Source of the DNA: Streptomyces cathayae
GTDB lineage: Bacteria; Actinomycetota; Actinomycetes; Streptomycetales; Streptomycetaceae
Direction of reading: 5' to 3'
Assembly (NCBI RefSeq): GCF_029760955.1
Contig: NZ_CP121683.1
Span: 62,001 to 126,000, forward strand
DNA length: 64,000 bases
Positions 53,734 through 62,827 of the stretch are shown here, in pieces. Position 1 is the stretch's first letter. Every line of letters starts with the position of its first letter. The position numbers were made by a program, and so were the translations under genes. The notes under the pieces are model-generated. The model was not told the DNA's origin and did not search any database. It was given only the letters and a program-made list of their open reading frames with translations.

Positions 53734-55203
53734 TTACGCGTCGACGACGAACGCCTTCTCATACACCTGCTGTCCGTTGACGTCCTCATACACAGTGGTG
53801 GGTCGCAAGCGGTTCCACCGATTGCCCAGCAGCAGAGCCAGGCCCATCGGGCCGGCCTGGAACAGGTGGATCGCTGGATGTGTGCGGCAGGCACGACGCA
53901 GCAGGCCCCGGATTCCGACGGCCAGTGCGCTGGCCGTGGCCGCATCCGGGATCGCGTTGTCCTTCGCGCCGCCGGGTGGGCGCAGCACCAGCAGACGGGA
54001 GACGGGTATCTGCTGCTCCCGCAGAAAGTCCAGCACGTCCTCGGTGGGGTCGACAGCGACGCCTATGGCCACGGCGAGGTCCGGTCCGAGACCGAGAGCG
54101 TGCTCATCAACATCCGGGGCCAGCACAGCGTCGTACTCGGCAGCGGACGACCAGACCTGTCCGCGCTGGGCCACGGCCAAATCGACTCCGGTCACCATGC
54201 GGAAAGCCGCGCCGACCACAAACGCGGGTGCGAGACGCAGGCTGCCGGTGACGGCGATGGAGGTCGTGCCCGGCGGCATCCGAAACGGTGCCGCTTCGAT
54301 GTCCGCCTGCAACTGCGCCCAGGTCGCCGGGGCAAGCGGACGCCGCTTCACGTAGGGCGAGGCGCCCTCGAAGTGGTCCGCCCAGTCCACCGCGTAGTCG
54401 GCGTCCTCCGCCATCGGGTCCGGTTTCAGCGTGGCGACGGAAAGCACCGCCCGTGACGAGCCGGCCTCCAGACGCAGAGACTGGATCGCCTCCCTGACAT
54501 CCGCCAGAGACAGCCTGCGCTGCCCATCGGCGACTTGGCGCGCCACCCAGTCCGCTCCGGCGTGCATAGCCCCCTCGTCGAACCGTAGCCCCGCAGCAAA
54601 CATCAGCATCTGCAGGTGCTCATGCAGGTGCAGCACGTCCCGTGCCAGGTCGAAGCGCAGCACCTTCAGAAGATCCAGCAGCCTGTCCTCGCTCAACCCG
54701 ATGCCGGCGGCCCAACGACTGCGCGCTTGCCCCTTCTTCGAACGCGGTCCCTGCTGCGCCGCCTTCGGCACGAGCAACTGGGTGCGGGAATCCCGCAGCG
54801 AGATCAGCGGATCCCCGGCGTCCGGGGACCGGTTACTCAACAACGCAAGATCAACCGGCAAGCCGTCCCCGGCGAGTTGCTGCCAAGCCTGTGCCACCTT
54901 GCGCAGGATCGACGGACCGCCCTGGTCGCTCGGCTTGAGCAAGTACTCCTCGTTGACAGGTGAGGAACTGTCCGCGGCGTATTTGACCTGCATATAGGTA
55001 TGCGGTGGCTCCGTACGGTACAGGACAACGTCATCCACGTTCCCCACACCATCCATCTCGACGCCCACCGCCACCACCGGGTTCGGCACGCGCATCGCCG
55101 CGTCCCGTACCGCTGTGACGCAGCCCTGCCACGCGACCAGCCACTGGTACCGGTCACCGGCGATACGAACACCCGTCGAACTCGGGGCAGGCAAGTCAGA
55201 CAC
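53734..55203 (-). CDS. SAVED-domain effector with N-terminal nuclease (Cap4-like)
   Basis: 489 residues from GTG 55203, preceded by GGGAGG; the frame is open a little further. The N-terminal ~150 residues look like the DUF4297-type PD-(D/E)XK nuclease: RYQWLVAWQGCVTAVRDAA, the acidic VEMDGVGNVDDVVLY and the Q-x-K strand YMQVKYAAD. The C-terminal ~200 residues carry the SAVED ligand-binding pattern (AIHLFQAGPMGLALLLGNRW, then TVYEDVNGQQVYEKAF). In Cap4 proteins binding of a cyclic trinucleotide or dinucleotide makes the nuclease degrade DNA. It is upstream of the CD-NTase operon on the same strand but separated from it by the opposing zipper gene. Confidence 0.87.
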   Translation of the reverse strand: MSDLPAPSSTGVRIAGDRYQWLVAWQGCVTAVRDAAMRVPNPVVAVGVEMDGVGNVDDVVLYRTEPPHTYMQVKYAADSSSPVNEEYLLKPSDQGGPSILRKVAQAWQQLAGDGLPVDLALLSNRSPDAGDPLISLRDSRTQLLVPKAAQQGPRSKKGQARSRWAAGIGLSEDRLLDLLKVLRFDLARDVLHLHEHLQMLMFAAGLRFDEGAMHAGADWVARQVADGQRRLSLADVREAIQSLRLEAGSSRAVLSVATLKPDPMAEDADYAVDWADHFEGASPYVKRRPLAPATWAQLQADIEAAPFRMPPGTTSIAVTGSLRLAPAFVVGAAFRMVTGVDLAVAQRGQVWSSAAEYDAVLAPDVDEHALGLGPDLAVAIGVAVDPTEDVLDFLREQQIPVSRLLVLRPPGGAKDNAIPDAATASALAVGIRGLLRRACRTHPAIHLFQAGPMGLALLLGNRWNRLRPTTVYEDVNGQQVYEKAFVVDA

Positions 55204-55587
55204 GGAACGCAACCTCCCACTCGAGGCCGCCATACCGCAGCCACCGGGCAAATCATCGCCCTCGCCCCTTCGCCGTGCCCACCCCCCGGCGCCGAGAGAC
55301 CATAGCGCTGAACATGGCGTTCACAAGCCCGCCCGGGACCTGGCGAGCTTGAAAAGATCGACGGGAGATCGCAGCAGGCATCCGCACTCCCTCAGGTCCC
55401 TGCTCTATACGCGTCCAAGGTCACTTGATGTGAGTCCAGGGCAAGTTGCGGCGAGCCAGTTCAGAGGCCTACGGATCAGAGAACCTGCAGGTAAGCAGCT
55501 CTCAGATGTTGTCCGAACGCAGTTGAGGTGCTCCAGGTCAGAAAGGCCAGCCGAACACCAAGATCACATCATCTCTAGCTGGTCGCG

Positions 55588-55746
55588 ACACCACGCGGCC
55601 ACGCTGAGGAGCTCGCGGTCGACGGCGAGACCGAGCCGGTGATCGTCAAGCTGGGCGTATGGATCTCCAACACCAAAACCAGGCGGGACAAGCTCAGCGC
55701 GGAGCAGCTGGCCGCGCTGCGGAAGTTGGGCGTGGAATGGGCGTAG
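55588..55746 (+). pseudogene. Fragment of a helicase-associated domain protein
   Basis: About 50 codons in one frame ending at a stop: VIVKLGVWISNTKTRRDKL, then SAEQLAALRKLGVEWA. This is the closing part of an HA domain such as that of the helicase at 38185-41846, without the rest of the gene. No start codon or ribosome site is seen. The 384 bp between it and the SAVED gene (55204-55587) hold nothing recognisable. Confidence 0.7.
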
Positions 55747-55947
55747 CGACCTTTGACAGGATCTGTCGCCAGCTACTGCCACTCATACGTCGCCCATCGT
55801 TGAGGCTCTCACACGGTACGTTGCCCTTGCCGAAAACCTCATCCGCCGAGGTAGGAGCCGGTGTGCGGGATGCGCGGGTTCTCGAGCACGGACGCTGGAA
55901 TCGGTGCTCTCGCGGGACTGGCGATCACCCCGGCATGATGGCTGCTC

Positions 55948-57045
55948 GTGCTGCTACGACTGGCTTACCTGACCGTGACGAACGCGTTCGCCGTGCTGCG
56001 CCTGCTGCCCATGAGCGACCGGGACATGGAAACGGAGATCCTCGCCCTCCGGCATCAGATCACGGTGCTGGAGCGCCAACTCGGTGGCGAAAAGGTTCGG
56101 TTCTCCCCGAACGATCGCGCGTTCCTGGCGGCGTTGCTGCACCGCCTGCCCTCGCAGGTGCTGCGCAGGATACGGCTGGTGGTGCGTCCGGACACCGTGC
56201 TGCGCTGGCACCGCGATCTGGTCGCACGCCGCCACGCTGCGCGCTCCCGGCCCAAGCGCCCGGGAAGGCCGCGGACCGTGCGCTCCATCCGGCTGCTGGT
56301 GCTGCGGCTCGCCCGCGAGAACTCCAACTGGGGATACCGCCGCATCCATGGCGAACTCCTCGTTCTGGGCGTTACGGTGGCCGCCTCCACCGTCTGGGAA
56401 ATCTTGAAGGAGGCCGGCATCGACCCGGCGCCCGAGCGGGCCTCGAGCACCTGGGCGGGCTTCCTGCGTTCCCAGGCCGACGCGCTCCTGGCGTGCGACT
56501 TCTTCGAGACCGTCACCTTGTCCGGGGCCCGCTTGTACGTGTTCGCCGCGATCGAGCACGCGAACCGCCGGATCCGGGTCCTCGGCGCCACCGCGCACCC
56601 CACCGCATCCTGGGTGACGCACGTCGCGAAGAACCTCGTCATGGACCTCGAAGACGCCGGCTGCCGGGCCAGGTTCCTGATCCGGGACCGGGACGGGAAG
56701 TTCCCGCGGTTGTTCGACGAGGTACTCAAGGACGCGGGTATCGAGGTGGTGCTCAGCGGAGTACGGATGCCGCGCATGAACTCAATCATGGAGCGGTGGG
56801 TGCAGACCTGTCGGCGCGAGCTGCTGGACCGCACCCTGATCTGGAACCAGCGACACCTGCTCCACGCGCTACGCGAGTTCGAAAACTTCTACAACTCCCA
56901 CCGGCCCCATCAAGGCATCGCCAACGCCCGCCCGCTACGCCCCTTGCCGATGCCGATCAGCGATCCGAAGCAGATCACCCGCCTCGACATACGACGACGC
57001 CAACGACTCGGCGGCATCCTCCACGAGTACCGACATGCCGCATGA
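55948..57045 (+). CDS. Integrase-core transposase
   Basis: 365 residues beginning at GTG 55948. The N-terminal part has ILALRHQITVLERQL and VLRWHRDLVARRHAA. Then come the HTH-like NSNWGYRRIHGELLVLGV and the DDE core LLACDFFETV (D), FLIRDRDGKF (D) and NSIMERWVQTCRREL (E), and finally FYNSHRPHQGIAN. It is a single-frame member of the IS3/IS481-like integrase group. The ends of its element were not found. A damaged copy of the same family lies at 25821. Confidence 0.9.
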   Translation: MLLRLAYLTVTNAFAVLRLLPMSDRDMETEILALRHQITVLERQLGGEKVRFSPNDRAFLAALLHRLPSQVLRRIRLVVRPDTVLRWHRDLVARRHAARSRPKRPGRPRTVRSIRLLVLRLARENSNWGYRRIHGELLVLGVTVAASTVWEILKEAGIDPAPERASSTWAGFLRSQADALLACDFFETVTLSGARLYVFAAIEHANRRIRVLGATAHPTASWVTHVAKNLVMDLEDAGCRARFLIRDRDGKFPRLFDEVLKDAGIEVVLSGVRMPRMNSIMERWVQTCRRELLDRTLIWNQRHLLHALREFENFYNSHRPHQGIANARPLRPLPMPISDPKQITRLDIRRRQRLGGILHEYRHAA

Positions 57046-57226
57046 CCTGCGCGGATGAGCTTTTCGGCAGGCGCAGTGCTCCCGCAGCCAATCGGCCGGG
57101 AGCCGCTGACTGAAGCCCAACCGCGCCGCTTCCTGCTTCAGCAGGAGGAACTGGTCGGTGTCCACGGCTCGGATCGTCCGCGGCAGCACTGCAGTCATGC
57201 CGCGATCATGCCACCAGACGACGCCG

Positions 57227-57342
57227 GTGGGGCCAGCTCGCACCGACAGCCGGGGCCACTTGAAACCGTCACACCGCCCCAATCGATCTCTGGGTGGGGC
57301 CACTTCAGACCGTCCGAGTGGGGCCGACTCAAACCGTCACGG
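57227..57342. repeat. Four imperfect repeats, IS21-like end relic
   Basis: Units starting GTGGGGCCA, CGGGGCCACTTGAAACCGTC, GTGGGGCCACTTCAGACCGT and GTGGGGCCGACTCAAACCGT occur at 57227, 57250, 57294 and 57318. Multiple end repeats of about 20 bp are a feature of IS21-family termini; no IstA or IstB gene is next to them, so this looks like a leftover end. Confidence 0.55.
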
Positions 57343-57410
57343 CCACCGAGGGCTTCACCGCCGAGGTGATGTGCCGCTTCCTGGACCGGCTCGCAGGCCA
57401 CTTCGACTCC
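57342..57410 (+). pseudogene. Short IS630-type transposase fragment
   Basis: An open stretch of 23 codons reads EGFTAEVMCRFLDRLAGHFD, a string typical of the strand before the second catalytic Asp in IS630-like transposases. Nothing before or after it matches. Confidence 0.45.
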
Positions 57411-57495
57411 AATGGGCAACTACCACCGTTCGGCCTGTGTCAATCGTGTTGATCACCATGCTGTGGCGCCTGTGCATCTGGGCTACGTTTCCGGA

Positions 57496-59309
57496 GTGAT
57501 CGATTCCCCCTCTCCAGCAAGACAAGCCCCCTGCCTGCGCTTCAGGTTGCCCTCTTCGGCACGCAGGCTGAGCAGTTCCACGGGCCGTGGCGCGAGCTGT
57601 TCAGCTCTGCTCCCTTCGCCTTCCAGGAAGGACTCACGCACCGGGAGCGCACCGAGCTGTCCTATCAGCGACTCCACTTGGTCAATGAGGCTGTTTCCGA
57701 TGCTCGGGCTCTGGTTGCCGACGCCGCTTCCCTGACCGCGTTGCACGAATGGGCAGGGGTTGCCGATGCCGGCATGGCAACGATCGCGAGCATCCACTTC
57801 AATCTGTTCCTCGGCAGCCTCCTGGATCACGACCATGAGGACCGGAACCTGACGCCCTACCTCCAGATGGAGCGTCTGGGGACCTTCCTGTGCACCGAGC
57901 AAGCACACGGCAATGACGCTTCCCAGCTGGAAACCACCGCCACGTTCGATCGGGCGTCAGGCGGCTTCGTGCTCGACACCCCGTCTGACGGCGCCCGAAA
58001 GTTCATGCCCAACACCAGTTCCGTAGGCGGCGCGAAGGACGCACTCGTCGCGGCCCGGCTGATCGTTGACGGGGACGACAAGGGCGTGTTCCTGTTCCTG
58101 ACCCCTCTCAGCGACAGGAACGGGCAGCATCTGCCGGGTGTTGAGGTCTGGGACCTGCCCCAGACCGGAAGCGCTCCCGTGGATCACTGCACCACAGCGT
58201 TCCGCAGCGTCCCCCTGCCGTTCACCGCCATGCTGCAGGGGGAGCATGGACGACTCCGCCCGGACGGCCAGTTCGTCAGCTCCCTGGGCAACAGCCGCAA
58301 ACGGTTCCTCCATTCCATCGGTCGCGTGACCATGGGCAAACTCTGCATGAGCGCATACAGCCTGGGAGTGACACGGCACGCCTTGGGCATCGCCGTGCGG
58401 CACGCCCACACCCGGCAGACAGCAGGAATGACCAAGGGGCAGCGGGTGCCCCTGATGTCACATCGGAGCCACCACACACCGCTCCTGGACGCCCTTGCCT
58501 CGACTTACGCAGCCACGTTGCTGCACCGGTCCGTTGTCCGGCAGTGGAGCCAGTCCACGGAGGCCGACCGTGAGGACTGCGAACGGCTGATAGCCGTCGC
58601 CAAGGGGTGGATCACATGGCGGGCCCGGGCCGTCATGACGGAGTGCCGCGAGAGGTGCGGTGCGCAAGGGCTCGCTCTGGCCAACGGCATAACGTTCCAG
58701 CTAGCCGCCAACGAGGGCACGATCACCGCCGAGGGAGACAATCTTGTCATCTGGACCAAGGCGGCCGGGGAGATGCTTCTGGGGGGCCTCACCCCGAAGC
58801 CGGCCAGTGAGGCACTGCCCGAGGATCGCTCGCTGCGCGATCCGCAGCACTTGCAGGACCTCCTGGCGGACGTAGAGCGAATATGGCACGAGCGGGCGCG
58901 TACGCGGCTGCGCACCAAGGGGGCTCGCTCACCCCTGGAACGATGGAACACAACGGTCACCCCGGCCCTGAAACTCGTCGACGCGCATGCCCATCGCCTG
59001 GCCGCCGAGGCTCTGCTGAGTGCGTCCGCCCAAACCGCATCGGCACACGCCCGGTCGCTGCTCGTGGACCTGCACGGCCTCTTCGCCCTTCGCGAAGTGG
59101 CCGCCCACAGCGGCGACCTCCTGGCGCAAGGGCGTCTGACTACCGATCAGGTCTTGGATCTGCCGGACGTCGTCGAGAGTGTCGTCGCCGACCTCGCACC
59201 TCATGCGCTGGAGATGGTTGAGGCGTTCTCCGTGCCTCACGGACTTTTGGACCGCCACCCCATACTGCACCCGGACGGTTCAAGCGGCCTCGCGCCGGCC
59301 CTGCCATGA
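57496..59309 (+). pseudogene. Acyl-CoA oxidase/dehydrogenase-like protein, one frameshift
   Basis: The main frame encodes a flavoprotein like acyl-CoA oxidases: LTPYLQMERLGTFLCTEQAH, LDTPSDGARKFMPNTSSVGG, PLPFTAMLQGEHGRL, MGKLCMSAYSLGVTRHALGI, RCGAQGLALANGITFQLAAN and GEGTITAEGDN-like AEGDNLVIWTKAAGEML. It has no good start in frame. A GTG at 57496 opens another frame (VIDSPSPARQAP) that joins at a five-C run (57527-57531) if one base is restored, giving 604 residues, near the usual 600-700. It would oxidise an acyl-CoA with O2. It is not under the operator motif of the left cluster. Confidence 0.8.
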
Positions 59310-59390
59310 CTTCTGCGTACCTGACGGACCTCGTTGCGGCTGGTTGAAGCAAGGTTCCTCGCCGTCGACAACGTCCCATGAGGGCGGTTG

Positions 59391-59436
59391 CCGTACGTGC
59401 CTGACGAACTCTCGGATATTCGTGAGGCACGTACGG
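59391..59436. repeat. Long interrupted hairpin
   Basis: CCGTACGTGCCT (59391-59402) and AGGCACGTACGG (59425-59436) are perfect complements. Inside, ACGAA and TTCGT extend the stem after one G-G mismatch, leaving a 10-nt loop. It lies 80 bp after the oxidase stop. Confidence 0.7.
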
Positions 59437-59487
59437 AGGTCGGCACTTGTCTCACGCCTCGGCGCGTCTCGGGGTGACGCGCGGGCG

Positions 59488-59516
59488 GGAGGGCCCGCCA
59501 CCGGTGCGGGCCCTCC
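59488..59516. terminator. Hairpin terminator
   Basis: GGAGGGCCCGC and GCGGGCCCTCC form an 11-bp stem with a 7-nt loop, 12 bp beyond the stop of the leftward gene 59528-60157 and convergent with the oxidase gene. Confidence 0.8.
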
Positions 59517-59527
59517 GGGCACCTGCT

Positions 59528-60157
59528 TCAGAAGTACATCGCGCGGTGGGAGGTGTAGGTGAACCTGTCACCGGCGCTCAAGGCGTACACGACGCGTCCA
59601 CAGAAGTCCTGATACTCGGCTTCTTGCGCCGCATCCAGCGTGATGGCCGGTACCGGCCCGGACGGCGCTCCACGCCCAATGGCCCTGAGGAGGCCGGGCG
59701 GTGTCTTGAGCTCCATCACATCCAGTACGCGTCCGAAGTCACCGACGAGACACCGCATGCTCGTCTCCTCCGCCAGCTCGTCGAGCGCATCGGTGAGCCG
59801 GCCAGTTTCCCGTTCCGCTCGAGCGAGCATGGTGTGACAGGCCCGCAGGGTGTGCAGATACTCCGCCGGGACGTCCACGGAGTACAGGCACGTCAGCTGT
59901 CGGCCTCGCGAGTCGTGCAGGGCATAGCCTTTCCGGCCCCCCTGCCCTCGGGCCGCCGGGACCAGGTCCTGCCACTGGAGCAGAGGCGGAAAACTCTGCT
60001 GAATTTCGCCCCATTTGCAATACGCAGTGCGGATCATCAGGTCCTGTCCATCACTCAGATCGTTTCGGTAGAAGTGATACAGGTCGTACAACAAAGGCTG
60101 CTCGATCCCGATGAACATACCGAGGAACACCGGATCGTCCGGGACCAAGAGCCGCAT
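59528..60157 (-). CDS. Hypothetical protein downstream of the XRE-type regulator
   Basis: 209 residues of unrecognised family: LVPDDPVFLGMFIGIEQPLL, YHFYRNDLSDGQDLMIRTAY, QLTCLYSVDVPAEYLHTLR and a helical AERETGRLTDALDELAEETS. It follows the XRE-type gene by 29 bp on the same strand and is probably co-transcribed with it. Streptomyces often pair XRE regulators with small partner proteins such as DUF397, but this protein is longer and does not match that type. Function unknown. Confidence 0.7.
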   Translation of the reverse strand: MRLLVPDDPVFLGMFIGIEQPLLYDLYHFYRNDLSDGQDLMIRTAYCKWGEIQQSFPPLLQWQDLVPAARGQGGRKGYALHDSRGRQLTCLYSVDVPAEYLHTLRACHTMLARAERETGRLTDALDELAEETSMRCLVGDFGRVLDVMELKTPPGLLRAIGRGAPSGPVPAITLDAAQEAEYQDFCGRVVYALSAGDRFTYTSHRAMYF

Positions 60158-60186
60158 CGAGATCCTCCCTCCTGGCGTTGGTGGTG

Positions 60187-60899
60187 CTACTGGGCAGCGG
60201 ACTCAAAGAGGATGGTCAGGACGCTCACCCCGACAGCACGGGCAGCCATGAACCGCGCCGTTCCCTCACCGTGCATCGGATGGCGCAGAGGGTGCGCCTG
60301 GCCGTTCAGACCCCGGCTTGGCTCGGCGACAATCTGCTGCAGAGCCGGGTCACGGACGGCGTCCGCATACAGAGCCCGCACCGTGTCGTCGGCCGGATAC
60401 CGGTAGCGAGCCAGCCTCAACTCAGCGAGCAAATCCGGCGCCCAGCGCTTGTCCCAGTTCACAAGGACCGTTCGCGTTTCCTCCGAGAACAGCGCCCAGC
60501 GCCACAGGTTCGCCGGCTGCCCTCCCTTGGAGAACATCTGCGGGAACGACTCGTCGGATGCCACCAGGAGCCCCCCCCGGGGGTCACGGCACAGGCCATC
60601 TCGCGTTGCCCGTTCAGGACCTCCTGCCAGTGCGGCGACGGATCTTCCACGAGGAGCACCGGGTTCGTCCCGTACAGGTTCAGGTGGGCGATCCGCAGAT
60701 CGTGCGTCGTGAACCCGAGCAACTGCGCAATGCGCATGAAAACGTCCGGAGGGGGATGTGACGTTCCGGCCTCCACCTTCTGGTGCACACCAGCCCCGCC
60801 CCCGCGCAACGGAGGAGGTCTCGCTCCGCGAACCCCTGCGCGCTGCGGGAGGGCCTGCGGGAGATCTGCACCGCGCCTGAGCGCTTCGTCGACGTCCAC
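60187..60899 (-). pseudogene. XRE regulator with MmyB-like ligand domain, frameshifted
   Basis: The N-terminal helix-turn-helix is spread over two frames (SAQGFAERDLLRCAGAG in one, VHQKVEAGTSHPPPDVFMRI in the other), so two opposite shifts lie near 60795 and 60850. The C-terminal MmyB-type domain (NPVLLVEDPSPHWQEVLNG, then PANLWRWALFSEETRTVLVN and FMAARAVGVSVLTILFESA) is cut by a shift at an eight-C run (60571-60578). With the net missing base restored the gene has 238 codons. These regulators control nearby metabolic genes. The eight-base homopolymer makes a sequencing or replication slip easy to imagine. Confidence 0.75.
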
Positions 60900-60992
60900 C
60901 TGCCGCAGCCCTTTGGTACGCGGTCCACCGCGGCGGCTACCCGACCACGGCTCCAGTGCTCTGACCGCACAGGTTCACCGAGTTGAGTGCGC

Positions 60993-61551
60993 TCAGTCGG
61001 GCCGTGCCGCCTTCCACGTCCACGACGTCCGGCGGGGCAGACCGTCCAGGTCCCCTCGTCCAGTGCACCACAGCAACACTGGGACGGGCTCGCCGGGCGG
61101 GGCGTCGGGGAACAGCCGGTCGAGCACGGCCGCCCATAGCGGTGTCGGCGGCAGCCAGTCCGCGGGTGATGTCGTGGATGTGCAGCAGGATCTCGGCGAC
61201 GCCCATCGCCGCGAATCCCGTCGGGTCGCACGGGCCCCGGTGCCAGGCCCGCAGGGACGGGTCGGCGGTGGCCAGCGCGCTGCCGGGCAGGCCGCCGCAG
61301 GCGGCGGCCACCTGCAGCGCCTCGGCAGGCGAGGCGGTGGGGCGCACGCGCAAATCGAAGAGGAGGTAGGCGTCGGCCGGGCGCGCGGCGAGCTGGCCTG
61401 CGTAGGCCAGCAGGTCGTGGCCGATGTGTGAGGCGGTCTGCCGGCAGTTCCACTCCAGCGGGCCGGCCGGCACTGTCCAGTCCTCGTCCGTGCGAGGCCT
61501 CAGTACCTCCAGCATCTGCGCCACGGCGGCCTGAACGTCTTGGTGGTGCAT
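60993..61551 (-). pseudogene. Mycothiol-dependent maleylpyruvate isomerase/DinB-type protein, frameshifted
   Basis: From ATG 61551 (GGAG 8 nt upstream) the protein reads MHHQDVQAAVAQMLEVLRP, WNCRQTASHIGHDLLAYAGQ and AMGVAEILLHIHDITRGLAA, with the histidines typical of the DinB/MDMPI helical bundle. Near 61140-61147 the frame changes, and the family's usual ending follows in the other frame (LWAAVLDRLFPDAPPG, then LLWCTGRGDLDGLPRRTSW) to a TGA at 60993. One extra base or two missing bases explain it. These enzymes are thiol-dependent isomerases or transferases. Confidence 0.75.
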
Positions 61552-61600
61552 GCGGTGCTCCTCGCAGGGCACGTTGTGATGGGCTGTGCTGTTCGTTCGT

Positions 61601-62752
61601 TCAGGCCGCGGCGGTGATGGGTCTGCCGCCCCAGCGGATGCCTTTCTCGCTTCGGCTGCGGGCGCGTTCCTTGCGCTGGGCAGCGAGGACGTCGGGGTGG
61701 CGGGCGTTCTTGTTGCGCCAGCGCAGGTAGGCGTGCAGGGCACGGGTCTGGACGGTGTGGTTGGGGTGGTGGGAGTTGGCGACGGTGAACTGCCGCAGTG
61801 GTCCGAAGTGGGCTTCGATCGGGTTGGCCCAGGACGCGTAGGTCGGGGTGAAGCACAGCTCGACCCGGTTCTTCTTCGCCCAGCGCCGGATCGTCTGGCC
61901 TTTGTGGGCGGAGAGGTTGTCCAGGATGACGTAGATCGGGGCGCCGTCCGGGCGGGCCGCGCGGATCGACTTCAGTGCGGCCAGGGTGTTCGCGGCGCCC
62001 TTCTCGCGTCGGTTGACGCCCCACAGGGTGTCGTCGCCGATCGAGTAGCAGCCGTGGAAGTAGCGCACTCCGTGGGTGCGGTGGTAGGTCGCGGGGTGAC
62101 GCTCGGGGTGACCGGCAGGTGCCCACGACGAACCAGGGGCGGGGCGGATACCGAGCGGGCCGAACTCGTCGAACGCGAACACACGGTCCGGGAAGCGGTC
62201 CAGGACCTCCTCCATGCGATCGAGCTTGGTGGCGCGGTCCGGGTCGGGTGACTCCTTCCACGTCTTGGTGCGCTGGAGGTGATGCCGCGGCGCGCGAGCA
62301 GGCACCGTAACGCCTCGCGGCTGATCCGGATCATGTGGCCGGGCACGCGGCGCAAGTTAGGCGGCGAGTTTGCGGAGGGACCAGCGGGTAAAGGACTGGC
62401 CGAGCTTGGTCGGGCGGGTGGTGGCCGTCGCCACGGCGAAGTCCTCGTCGTCAGGACTGAGCGGGCGGGAGGCCCTCCTCCCCGGGCGGAGCCTGGGGGG
62501 ACGGCCTCCCGCCCACCGAGGGTCCAGACAGGCCAGGCCGATCTCGTTGAACCGGTGGATCAGGTCCCGGACGGTGTCCTCGTCGGCCTGCACCAGCTTC
62601 GCGCTCACCGGCACCCGGTTCCCGCCGGCCGAGGCCAGCAGCATCATCGCGCGCCGGTACCACACCGAACTGGTACTTCCCCGGCGCACTATCTGCTGCA
62701 GCCTCTGACCCTCCTGGTCGGTCAACCTGCGCACACGGACAGGCTCAGCCAC
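61601..62752 (-). pseudogene. IS630-family transposase, two frameshifts
   Basis: The first part from GTG 62752 (RRLTDQEGQRLQQIVRRGST, then ADEDTVRDLIHRFNEIGLAC) ends at RWSLRKLAA followed by TAA at 62357, caused by one extra A. The middle part is HMIRISREALRCLLARRG. A missing C near 62280 leads into the catalytic part LQRTKTWKESPDPDRATK, FAFDEFGPLGIRPAPG (D), YVILDNLSAHKGQTIRRW (D) and YASWANPIEAHFGPLR (E). The two changes cancel, and the corrected gene is 383 residues. Terminal repeats were not identified. Confidence 0.82.
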
Positions 62753-62827
62753 CACACCCCCAGCGGTCGGATCGGACGTCACTGCACATCCAACCGCCCG
62801 GACCACCGACCCGGCGAACCTATGCGG

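Noticed and set aside
56935..57303. Leftward open frame over the end of the integrase gene
   Set aside because: It overlaps the intact transposase on the other strand, mixes IS-end repeats into its N-terminus and has no recognisable domain. Treated as a shadow.
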